A stretch of DNA of 64,000 bases from Ruminococcus sp. JC304 (GTDB lineage: Bacteria; Bacillota; Clostridia; Lachnospirales; Lachnospiraceae), in NCBI GenBank assembly GCA_000285855.2, contig HE978651.1:2894337-2958336 (forward strand), in the 5' to 3' direction. Below are positions 18,084 to 24,922 of the stretch, piece by piece. Below the pieces are notes generated by a model that worked only from the letters and a program-made list of their open reading frames with translations, searched no databases and was not told where the DNA came from. Every line of letters starts with the position of its first letter. The stretch's first letter is position 1. Made by a program: the position numbers and the translations under genes.

Positions 18084-18870
18084 GATTTATCTCCTGTTCC
18101 ATAATCTCTTCCTCTCCGGCTTTCGTGCTTTGTTTTTCTTCCTGAACAGGACAGAAATATGCAGCTGCACCTGCCACTATCAGAGTGGTAATAATGATCA
18201 CAAATCCGGAGGATACATTTTTTAGCAGCGGAATGACCTTAAACAGCAGACTGATCGCCATTGCTGCTGCCACCACAGCCAGCACTGCCCGGTTTTTCTT
18301 TGCCGGAGGAATAATAATCGCCAGAAACATTCCGTAAATTGCCACACTCAGGGCACTCATCATAAAATCAGGCAGCAAATTTCCGGAAATAGCACCTGCC
18401 AGAGTTCCAAGCACCCAGCCCGGGATAGCCACACACATGGCTCCATAATTATAAAAGGCACTTACTTTTCCCGGCTGGCTGGCACTGATACCGAAAATCT
18501 CATCTGTCACACCAAAAGCCGCAACATATCTGTGGCCCCTGGCCTCATCCCTTCTGAATTTCTGAGCCAGAGAAAATGACATCAGGCAATAGCGCAGATT
18601 AATCACCAGCTGCGTCAGTGCCATTTCCCAGTAAGAACCATTCATCACCATAATTTCCAGACCTGCAAACTGTCCGGCGGAAGTCACGTTAGTCAAAGAA
18701 ATCAGTACTGCCTGCCAGATACTCAGTCCGTCTGCCACTGCCATCATACCAAACGTAAAAGACACGGCAAAATATCCCAGCGCTATGGGAATACCGTCTC
18801 TCAGACCTTTTCTGAAGCTTTCTCCCTTCATATTTCCAGCCTTTTTCAAAGCTTCATTAGAATCAAGCAT
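18076..18870 (-). CDS. azlC: AzlC-family branched-chain amino acid exporter subunit
   Basis: The large subunit, 264 residues, with about seven membrane segments. The family segment around FTFGMMAVADGLSIWQAVLI and the conserved FGVTDEIFG loop are clear. It pairs with azlD downstream. The C-terminal tail is charged (KAGEEEIMEQE) and overlaps the azlD start. Confidence 0.9.
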   Translation of the reverse strand: MLDSNEALKKAGNMKGESFRKGLRDGIPIALGYFAVSFTFGMMAVADGLSIWQAVLISLTNVTSAGQFAGLEIMVMNGSYWEMALTQLVINLRYCLMSFSLAQKFRRDEARGHRYVAAFGVTDEIFGISASQPGKVSAFYNYGAMCVAIPGWVLGTLAGAISGNLLPDFMMSALSVAIYGMFLAIIIPPAKKNRAVLAVVAAAMAISLLFKVIPLLKNVSSGFVIIITTLIVAGAAAYFCPVQEEKQSTKAGEEEIMEQEINHA

Positions 18871-18957
18871 TTTTCATTTTACACTCCTTATATATCGCAT
18901 TTAGGATGGAATTTCATACTGCCGGCAGATTTTCCAAATACTCCGCCTGTAACCTGG

Positions 18958-19812
18958 TCAAAAAACAATTCCCAGAAGCTCTATCACAACTCCCCAGAAA
19001 ACCCCAAGTACATACAGGGCTCCTACAATTTTCAGATTCTCTTTTCTGTTCTTATTTAACCGGAAAAGAATCAAAAGACCTACTCCTGCATTTACCAACA
19101 GGCCGGCCATCATAGCTCCCGCACCAATAATCTGGTCCAAATACAGCTGGGTGATCACCACAGAAGATGCACAGTTTGGAATCAGTCCCACCAGTGCCGC
19201 AATCACTTCGCCCATAACCGGAATCCCGGTAAACAGCTCTGCCAAAGTATTTTCTCCCACCAGACCAATGATAATATTTAATGCCAGAGAAATCAAGAAT
19301 ATATAAATAAAAATCTTAAGAGTATGGACAACTGCTGATTTTACAATTCCATGCTCACAATGACAGTGTTCCTCCTCACAAAGTACATGGACATCCATAT
19401 CCTTTTCTCTTTTTTTCATTACATGCACATATACATATTCAATCATAAGGCCTGAAAAAATGGCTATTCCCGCCTTACATGCCAGGATACGCAGCATGAC
19501 AGATACAGGAACTGCATTAGAGATCATAATCGGCAGCATTTCGTCAGAAGTAGACATATAAACAGCCAGCAAGGTACCCACTGTAATCACTTTGCCTGCA
19601 TAAAGGCTGGAGGCTGCTGCCGAAAATCCACACTGAGGGATCACGCCCAAAAGCCCGCCCCATACAGGACCAAATTTCCCGGCTGTGCGGATGCGGTTCC
19701 TTGCAAGGCTCCCCGTCTTATGTTCTAAAGCTTCCATAAAAAGATAGGTCAGAAAAAGAAATGGGATCAATTTCAAACTGTCTATTACGGAATCCATGAT
19801 AATATCAATCAT
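18958..19812 (-). CDS. Putative manganese/arsenic-type efflux permease
   Basis: The start at 19812 follows AAAGGA; the longer reading has no ribosome site. The 284 residues contain two homologous halves of membrane helices. Each half has a proline-cysteine loop, GVIPQCGFSAAASSLY and GLIPNCASSVVITQLY, as in the 'putative manganese transporter / arsenic efflux' family. A Cys/His-rich loop between the halves (EEEHCHCEHG) could bind metal. It has a strong promoter with an operator palindrome. The ion is unproven. Confidence 0.72.
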   Translation of the reverse strand: MIDIIMDSVIDSLKLIPFLFLTYLFMEALEHKTGSLARNRIRTAGKFGPVWGGLLGVIPQCGFSAAASSLYAGKVITVGTLLAVYMSTSDEMLPIMISNAVPVSVMLRILACKAGIAIFSGLMIEYVYVHVMKKREKDMDVHVLCEEEHCHCEHGIVKSAVVHTLKIFIYIFLISLALNIIIGLVGENTLAELFTGIPVMGEVIAALVGLIPNCASSVVITQLYLDQIIGAGAMMAGLLVNAGVGLLILFRLNKNRKENLKIVGALYVLGVFWGVVIELLGIVF

Positions 19813-19872
19813 ACTGTTTTTCCTTTCTGATAATTCTGTATCACCCGGCCGGTCAGGCCATATTTTTATATT

Positions 19873-19887
19873 TGCAATTAAATTGCA
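19873..19887 (-). promoter_or_regulatory. Operator palindrome downstream of the permease -10
   Basis: TGCAATTAAATTGCA is a perfect 7+1+7 palindrome starting 7 bp after the -10 box, so it overlaps the transcription start, the usual place for a repressor. The regulator is not identified; a metal sensor is a reasonable guess. Confidence 0.55.
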
Positions 19888-19894
19888 TTTTATG

Positions 19895-19922
19895 ATTATA
19901 TCAGTTTCTTCGTATTTGTCAA
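19895..19922 (-). promoter_or_regulatory. Consensus promoter of the metal-type permease gene
   Basis: Minus strand: TTGACA (19917-19922), 16-bp spacer, TATAAT (19895-19900). Both hexamers are perfect, so tight repression through the adjacent palindrome is plausible. Confidence 0.8.
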
Positions 19923-19938
19923 CCTCAGCTTCAGTAAA

Positions 19939-19981
19939 AGAGCTGCCTCTGAAACTGTATCTTAGTTTCAAAAGCAGCTCT
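19939..19981 (-). terminator. Terminator after metY
   Basis: AGAGCTGC / GCAGCTCT outer stem and GAAACT / AGTTTC inner stem, followed on the minus strand by TTTTAC. Confidence 0.78.
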
Positions 19982-19999
19982 CTGATTTATTTTATGGTT

Positions 20000-21310
20000 T
20001 TATTTTATAGCTTTAAATGCCTCATCCAGATCCTGGATAATATCATCTACATTCTCTGTACCAATGGAAAGACGAATGGTGTTCGGTTTAATTCCCTGAT
20101 CCAGAAGTTCCTCCTCTGTGCACTGGCTGTGTGTGGTAGTTGCAGGATGGATGACCAAAGATTTTACATCTGCCACATTTGCAAGAAGTGAAAACAGCTC
20201 CAGGTTGTCAATAAAATCTTTTGCTGTCTGTGCATCCCCTTTAATCTCAAAAGTAAAGATAGAACCGCCGCCATTAGGGAAGTATTTTTTGTAAAGCTCC
20301 TGCTGGGCCGGATCTGTAGATACAGATGGATGGTGAACCTTCTCTACCTGTGGGTGATTATTTAAGTACTGAACAACCTTCAGCGCATTCTCCACATGAC
20401 GTTCTACACGAAGAGACAGTGTTTCAAGTCCCTGAAGGAAGATAAATGAGCTTACCGGAGAAATTGTTGCACCTGTGTCACGAAGAAGGATTGCACGGAT
20501 CTTTGTAACAAATGCAGCCGATCCGCAGGCTTTTGTGAAGCTTACTCCGTGGTAGCTTGGATTAGGCTCTGTCAGGGATGCAAATTTACCGGATGCTTCC
20601 CAGTCAAACTTACCACTTTCAACGATAACTCCACCGATGGTTGTTCCATGGCCGCCGATGAATTTAGTTGCTGAATGTACCACGATGTCTGCACCATATT
20701 CAAATGGTCTTACAAGGTAAGGTGTTGCAAATGTGTTATCTACAACAAGTGGAATCTTATGTGCATGAGCAATTTTTGCAATCGCTTCAATATCAACCAC
20801 ATCAGAGTTGGGGTTTCCAAGTGTTTCAATATACACTGCTTTTGTGTTGTCCTGGATTGCATTCTCTACTTCTTCAAGATCAAATACATCAACAAATGTT
20901 GTTGTAATTCCATAAGACGGAAGTGTATGCTCAAGCAGGTTTGTTGTTCCACCGTAGATATTCTTGGCTGCTACGATGTGATCCCCCTGCTGTGCAAGAT
21001 TCTCGATGGTGTATGTGATCGCTGCTGCACCGGATGCTACTGCAAGTGCTGCAGAACCGCCTTCAAGTGCTGCGATTCTCTTCTCGAATACATCTTCTGT
21101 AGGGTTTGTCAGACGTCCGTAAATATTACCTGCATCTGCAAGTCCGAAACGAGCTGCTGCGTGATCGCAGTTTCTGAATACATAGGAAGATGTCTGGTAA
21201 ATTGGTACTGCTCTGGCATCTGTAACCGGATCCGGACTTTCCTGTCCTACGTGAAGCTGTAATGTTTCAAATTTAAATTTTCTGTCTTTTCTCTCGATTT
21301 TTTTGCTCAT
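20000..21310 (-). CDS. metY: O-acetylhomoserine aminocarboxypropyltransferase (sulfhydrylase)
   Basis: PLP enzyme making homocysteine from O-acetylhomoserine and sulfide, a direct sulfide entry into methionine. The 436-residue length and the opening [15 protein letters not shown] are characteristic of MetY rather than MetB/MetC. The PLP-lysine segment is [18 protein letters not shown] (Lys about 218). It has its own promoter about 365 nt upstream, and a MITE-like element sits inside that leader. It belongs with cysK, mnmA and the Rrf2 regulator as a sulfur block. Confidence 0.95.
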   Translation of the reverse strand: MSKKIERKDRKFKFETLQLHVGQESPDPVTDARAVPIYQTSSYVFRNCDHAAARFGLADAGNIYGRLTNPTEDVFEKRIAALEGGSAALAVASGAAAITYTIENLAQQGDHIVAAKNIYGGTTNLLEHTLPSYGITTTFVDVFDLEEVENAIQDNTKAVYIETLGNPNSDVVDIEAIAKIAHAHKIPLVVDNTFATPYLVRPFEYGADIVVHSATKFIGGHGTTIGGVIVESGKFDWEASGKFASLTEPNPSYHGVSFTKACGSAAFVTKIRAILLRDTGATISPVSSFIFLQGLETLSLRVERHVENALKVVQYLNNHPQVEKVHHPSVSTDPAQQELYKKYFPNGGGSIFTFEIKGDAQTAKDFIDNLELFSLLANVADVKSLVIHPATTTHSQCTEEELLDQGIKPNTIRLSIGTENVDDIIQDLDEAFKAIK

Positions 21311-21351
21311 GTTTTTTTCCTCATCTTTCTCTGATTTATAATAATGATGTT

Positions 21352-21541
21352 AGGGTCAAAAGGCATTTTGCCCCTAACTTAATATCCACGAATTGCTCCG
21401 CTACAAAGTAGCTCCCGCAATTCTCAAACATTCGAAATCCGCTGATTTACTACGTAAATCGCTACTTTCTCATGTTTGGCGGGTCCCAAGTTCAAAAGTC
21501 TTATCGTGCAAGCACGAACGACTTTTTGACCTTTTGACCCT
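21352..21541. repeat. MITE-like element in the metY leader
   Basis: 190 bp bounded by inverted repeats AGGGTCAAAAGG (21352-21363) and CCTTTTGACCCT (21530-21541). A 10-bp direct repeat, ATGATGTTAG, lies at both edges (21344-21353 and 21548-21557). Inside are two more palindromes (GATTTAC/GTAAATC and CGTGC/GCACG). There is no coding capacity. It lies between the metY promoter and gene, so it is transcribed as part of the leader. Confidence 0.75.
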
Positions 21542-21681
21542 GATATCATGATGTTAGCTTTCATCGGCACATTCGTTTTTCTTCTATATAAATTCGATTC
21601 TGGCTCTTTAATACTCTCATCTCTAAGCCTCTTCTCTTTCTACATATTTCATATCTGTTTGATATGATTTAACATAGCTGT

Positions 21682-21710
21682 ATATTATCACTTTAATCCT
21701 AGTATGTCAA
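21682..21710 (-). promoter_or_regulatory. Promoter of metY with Rrf2-type motif
   Basis: Minus strand: TTGACA (21705-21710), 17-bp spacer, TAATAT (21682-21687). The spacer contains ACTAGGATTAAAG, similar to ACTAGGAAAACTT in the rrf2 promoter, hinting at shared control. Confidence 0.72.
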
Positions 21711-21814
21711 TAGGAAAAGAGTAGTCTTTTTCTATTGTTTCTTATAGTTTATAACTATATGTTTACAAGAATTACCAAATCCAGGTAAAACAGAACAACA
21801 CTTCTTGGACATAA

Positions 21815-21849
21815 AATGGGAGAGGCAAACTATTTTTGCCCCTCCCATT
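21815..21849 (-). terminator. Terminator after mnmA
   Basis: AATGGGAGAGGCAAA pairs with TTTGCCCCTCCCATT across a short loop; the minus-strand transcript then reads TTTTATG. Confidence 0.85.
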
Positions 21850-21874
21850 AATATCCTATTTATTTCATACAGTT

Positions 21875-22957
21875 CTATTTAATACAGCTCTCAATTACAC
21901 CGCCGCCTACAACAATATCTCCATCATAGAGAACAACTGCCTGTCCTCTTGTAATGGCTCTCTGCGGTTTGTCAAAGCGCACATGAAGAACTCCATCCTC
22001 TGTCTGCCAGGCCACTGCATCCTGTTCCGGATGGCGATAGCGGATTTTTGCCTTCAGCCTCATTGGTTCTTTCAGAGATTCGCAGGAAATCAGATTTACT
22101 TTTTCTGCAGTCAGCTCTGTATGGAACAGATCCTCATTGCTTCCCAACACAACCTGATTGGTTTTCGGTGAAATATCACACACATACAGTCTGGCTGCCG
22201 CCGGAATTCCCAGACCACGTCTCTGGCCAAGTGTATAGTGAATAATTCCCTTGTGTCTGCCAAGGATATTCCCTTCCATATCTACAAAATCTCCTGGTTT
22301 GGACTTACGTCCCGTATACTGTTCAATAAACTTCGCATAATCTCCGTCCGGCACAAAGCAGATATCCTGGCTGTCATGCTTTCTGGCATTGATAAAACCA
22401 TGTTTTTCTGCGATCTCACGTACTTCTGTTTTTCGCAGTCCGCCTAATGGCAGCGAAATATGTGCCAGCTGCTCCTGTGTAAGCATATAAAGCACATAAC
22501 TCTGATCCTTGGTATCATCCACTGCTTTCTTTAACAGATATCGGTCCCTTTTCTCATCATACTCCACACGGGCATAATGGCCGGTTACAATATAGTCATA
22601 CTCCAGCTCACGCATTCTCTGGAACATTTTGTCAAATTTCAGATAACGGTTGCAATCAATACAGGGATTGGGCGTACATCCATGTTCATAGGCATCTACA
22701 AAACGATCCATAACATCTTCTTTGAATCTCTCAGAGAAATTAAAAACATAATATTTAATCCCCATTCTGTAGCATACACTTCTGGCGTCCTCCACATCAT
22801 CCAGAGAACAGCAGGTTTTCTCCCGTTTAATTCCTACATCTTCATTGTGAAACAGTTTCATAGTTGCTCCAATACACTGGTCACCGGATTCTTTGGTCAA
22901 CAAAGCTGCTACGGAGCTATCCACTCCACCGCTCATGGCAATAATTGCTTTTCTCAT
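21875..22957 (-). CDS. mnmA: tRNA-specific 2-thiouridylase
   Basis: Adds the 2-thio group to U34 of certain tRNAs. The 360-residue enzyme has the PP-loop SGGVDSSVAA (about 9-18), the catalytic Cys in NPCIDCNRYLKF (about 97-108) and the second active-site Cys in DICFVPDGDY (about 199). It lies 200 bp downstream of cysK. The cysteine desulfurase that must feed it sulfur is not in this window. Confidence 0.96.
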   Translation of the reverse strand: MRKAIIAMSGGVDSSVAALLTKESGDQCIGATMKLFHNEDVGIKREKTCCSLDDVEDARSVCYRMGIKYYVFNFSERFKEDVMDRFVDAYEHGCTPNPCIDCNRYLKFDKMFQRMRELEYDYIVTGHYARVEYDEKRDRYLLKKAVDDTKDQSYVLYMLTQEQLAHISLPLGGLRKTEVREIAEKHGFINARKHDSQDICFVPDGDYAKFIEQYTGRKSKPGDFVDMEGNILGRHKGIIHYTLGQRRGLGIPAAARLYVCDISPKTNQVVLGSNEDLFHTELTAEKVNLISCESLKEPMRLKAKIRYRHPEQDAVAWQTEDGVLHVRFDKPQRAITRGQAVVLYDGDIVVGGGVIESCIK

Positions 22958-23112
22958 AGTTTCATTCCATCCTATCTTAATAAATCTGTCCTGTTATTGG
23001 TTCATAATCAAACAACCAGGCACAGCCTGTCTGATTAAAAGTTATTCTCTAAAATGATTGTCAGGGGGTATCCCAAAAACTAACATAGCTATTCTATCAC
23101 ATCTGGGCAACC

Positions 23113-23141
23113 TAAAAAAAGCCCCTTTCAGGGCTTTTTTC
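23113..23141 (-). terminator. Terminator after cysK
   Basis: AAAAGCCC / GGGCTTTT stem with A and T tracts on either side, 17 bp past the cysK stop. Confidence 0.85.
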
Positions 23142-23157
23142 AGATTACACTGCTGTT

Positions 23158-24087
23158 TTATACAAATAATGCTGTAGAATAGTAACGGTCTCCTGAGTCC
23201 GGAAGAAGTGCTACGATAGTTTTACCTTTGTTTTCCGGTCTCTTAGCCAGTTCGATTGCTGCATACAGGGCTGCACCAGAAGAAATACCCACCAGGATTC
23301 CTTCCTGCTTTGCAATAAGCTTTCCTGTTGTAAACGCATCTTCATTCTCTACAGGGATAACCTCGTCATAAACTTCTGTATTTAATGCCTTCGGCACAAA
23401 TCCTGCACCAATGCCCTGAATCTTATGAGGGCCACTCTTTCCCTGAGAAAGTACAGGTGAAGTTGCAGGCTCTACTGCCACTACCTTCACATCCGGATTC
23501 TGAGATTTCAAATATTCTCCAACACCTGTGATCGTTCCGCCTGTACCAACACCAGCTACAAAGATATCTACCTGGCCGTCTGTATCTCTCCAGATCTCCG
23601 GCCCTGTAGTTTTTCTGTGGATTGCAGGATTTGCAGGGTTCTCAAACTGTCCCGGAATAAAGCTGTTCTCGTATTCCTCTGCCAGTTCTTTTGCTTTTGC
23701 AATTGCACCATTCATCCCCTTACTTCCCTCTGTAAGAACGATCTCTGCACCGTAAGCCTTCAGAATATTTCTACGCTCAACACTCATTGTCTCAGGCATA
23801 GTCAGGATTACCTTATATCCCTTGATCGCAGCCAGAGAAGCCAGACCAATTCCAGTATTTCCGGATGTAGGTTCAATGATCACTGCACCAGGTTTCAATA
23901 CACCCTTTTCCTCTGCATCTTCGATCATGCTCAGTGCAATACGGTCCTTCGCGCTTCCTGCCGGATTAAAATATTCCAGTTTTACCAGAACATTTGCTTC
24001 CAGTCCAAGATTTTTCTCAATATTTCCAACCTCCAGAAGAGGAGTATTACCAACAAGTTCCGCTGCATTCTTATAAATCTTTGCCAT
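23158..24087 (-). CDS. cysK: Cysteine synthase (O-acetylserine sulfhydrylase)
   Basis: PLP enzyme forming cysteine from O-acetylserine and sulfide. The 309 residues include the PLP-lysine motif [11 protein letters not shown], the substrate loop [10 protein letters not shown] and the phosphate-binding GTGGTITG loop. It lies 91 bp downstream of the Rrf2 regulator gene with its own promoter in that gap, so it is a likely member of that regulon. Confidence 0.96.
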   Translation of the reverse strand: MAKIYKNAAELVGNTPLLEVGNIEKNLGLEANVLVKLEYFNPAGSAKDRIALSMIEDAEEKGVLKPGAVIIEPTSGNTGIGLASLAAIKGYKVILTMPETMSVERRNILKAYGAEIVLTEGSKGMNGAIAKAKELAEEYENSFIPGQFENPANPAIHRKTTGPEIWRDTDGQVDIFVAGVGTGGTITGVGEYLKSQNPDVKVVAVEPATSPVLSQGKSGPHKIQGIGAGFVPKALNTEVYDEVIPVENEDAFTTGKLIAKQEGILVGISSGAALYAAIELAKRPENKGKTIVALLPDSGDRYYSTALFV

Positions 24088-24140
24088 GAGTTCACCCTCC
24101 TTTTTTCATAGTATCTAAATATGAATTATATGTTATTGAT

Positions 24141-24169
24141 ATGATATTCCTGTTTTCACGGTTTGTCAA
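24141..24169 (-). promoter_or_regulatory. Promoter of cysK
   Basis: Minus strand: TTGACA (24164-24169), 17-bp spacer, TATCAT (24141-24146). The spacer has ACAGGAAT, a weak relative of the ACTAGGA motif in the metY and rrf2 promoters. Confidence 0.68.
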
Positions 24170-24178
24170 GGAAATTTT

Positions 24179-24613
24179 TTATATCACATAATCATTTCCC
24201 ATCTGTTCATACCAATCCTTCAGATCCTGAAGAGTTACCTTGTCCAGTACTCCTTCAATGGCTTCATCCAGCATTTTCCACAATCGCAGAGTCACACACT
24301 CTCCGGCCCTGTCACACTGATTCGGTTCATCCTCCAGACAGGCTACAGGCTTCATACTGCCCTCCGTCAGCCTGAGGATCATCCCTACCGTATAAGTCTT
24401 CGGATCCCTGGCCAGCATATATCCCCCCTGTGCTCCTCTCAGACTCTTTACATATCCTGCCTTCTTTAAAGACGAAATAATCTGCTCCAGATATTTCTCT
24501 GAAATAGCTTCTCTGGCCGCAATATCTTTAATTTTTACCAATTCTCCTGTATTATGCACAGCCAGATCCAGCATCAGTCTCAGTGCATATCTTCCCTTTG
24601 TCGAAATCTGCAT
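24179..24613 (-). CDS. Rrf2-family regulator with three cysteines (IscR/CymR-like)
   Basis: A 144-residue winged-helix regulator. The DNA-binding part opens MQISTKGRYALRLMLDLA, and LRGAQGGYMLAR forms the wing. Three cysteines (Cys92, Cys100, Cys106) are placed as in the IscR iron-sulfur cluster site, though the first spacing is seven residues rather than five. The neighbours are cysK and, further on, mnmA and metY, so control of cysteine supply or Fe-S/sulfur status is likely. CymR and IscR roles cannot be told apart from sequence alone. Confidence 0.85.
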   Translation of the reverse strand: MQISTKGRYALRLMLDLAVHNTGELVKIKDIAAREAISEKYLEQIISSLKKAGYVKSLRGAQGGYMLARDPKTYTVGMILRLTEGSMKPVACLEDEPNQCDRAGECVTLRLWKMLDEAIEGVLDKVTLQDLKDWYEQMGNDYVI

Positions 24614-24697
24614 ACAAAAACCTCCCTTTATCTCTTATCAAACGGATAACATCATCCGCTTCACTATTAAACAGATTTATTCCATATGTCTTTTATA

Positions 24698-24726
24698 ATT
24701 ATAAGTTTTCCTAGTTGATTAGTCAA
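24698..24726 (-). promoter_or_regulatory. Promoter of the rrf2 gene with internal motif
   Basis: Minus strand: TTGACT (24721-24726), 17-bp spacer, TATAAT (24698-24703). ACTAGGAAAACTT sits between the hexamers, where a bound Rrf2 protein would block polymerase. Confidence 0.7.
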
Positions 24727-24817
24727 GATATATTTCATATATTCAAAATATATTGCCAGTAAACAGTAAATAAACAATGACAGTTACTGTCTCTTCTCTG
24801 TTCTCAACAGTATTAAA

Positions 24818-24852
24818 AGGGCAGTTTCCGCTCTTATGCAGGAAACTGCCCT
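24818..24852 (-). terminator. Terminator after the second nrdD
   Basis: A 12-bp perfect stem AGGGCAGTTTCC / GGAAACTGCCCT followed on the minus strand by TTTTAAT. Confidence 0.85.
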
Positions 24853-24861
24853 CTTAATTGA

Positions 24862-24886
24862 CAAGCGGATATTTGCAATCCGCTTC
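24862..24886 (+). repeat. Short dispersed repeat, partial copy
   Basis: CAAGCGGATATTTGCAA followed by TCCGCTTCG. The left block matches the repeat at 12391 and 9178; here it forms its own hairpin (AAGCGGAT/ATCCGCTT). It sits between the second nrdD stop and its terminator. Confidence 0.45.
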
Positions 24887-24922
24887 GCTACGTGGCTCTA
24901 CACCGAATAACTGCTCCGCAGT

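Noticed and set aside
21311-21681. SAM or T-box riboswitch in the metY leader
   Set aside because: I looked for the SAM-I core and the T-box sequence and did not find them; the leader is mostly the MITE-like element.
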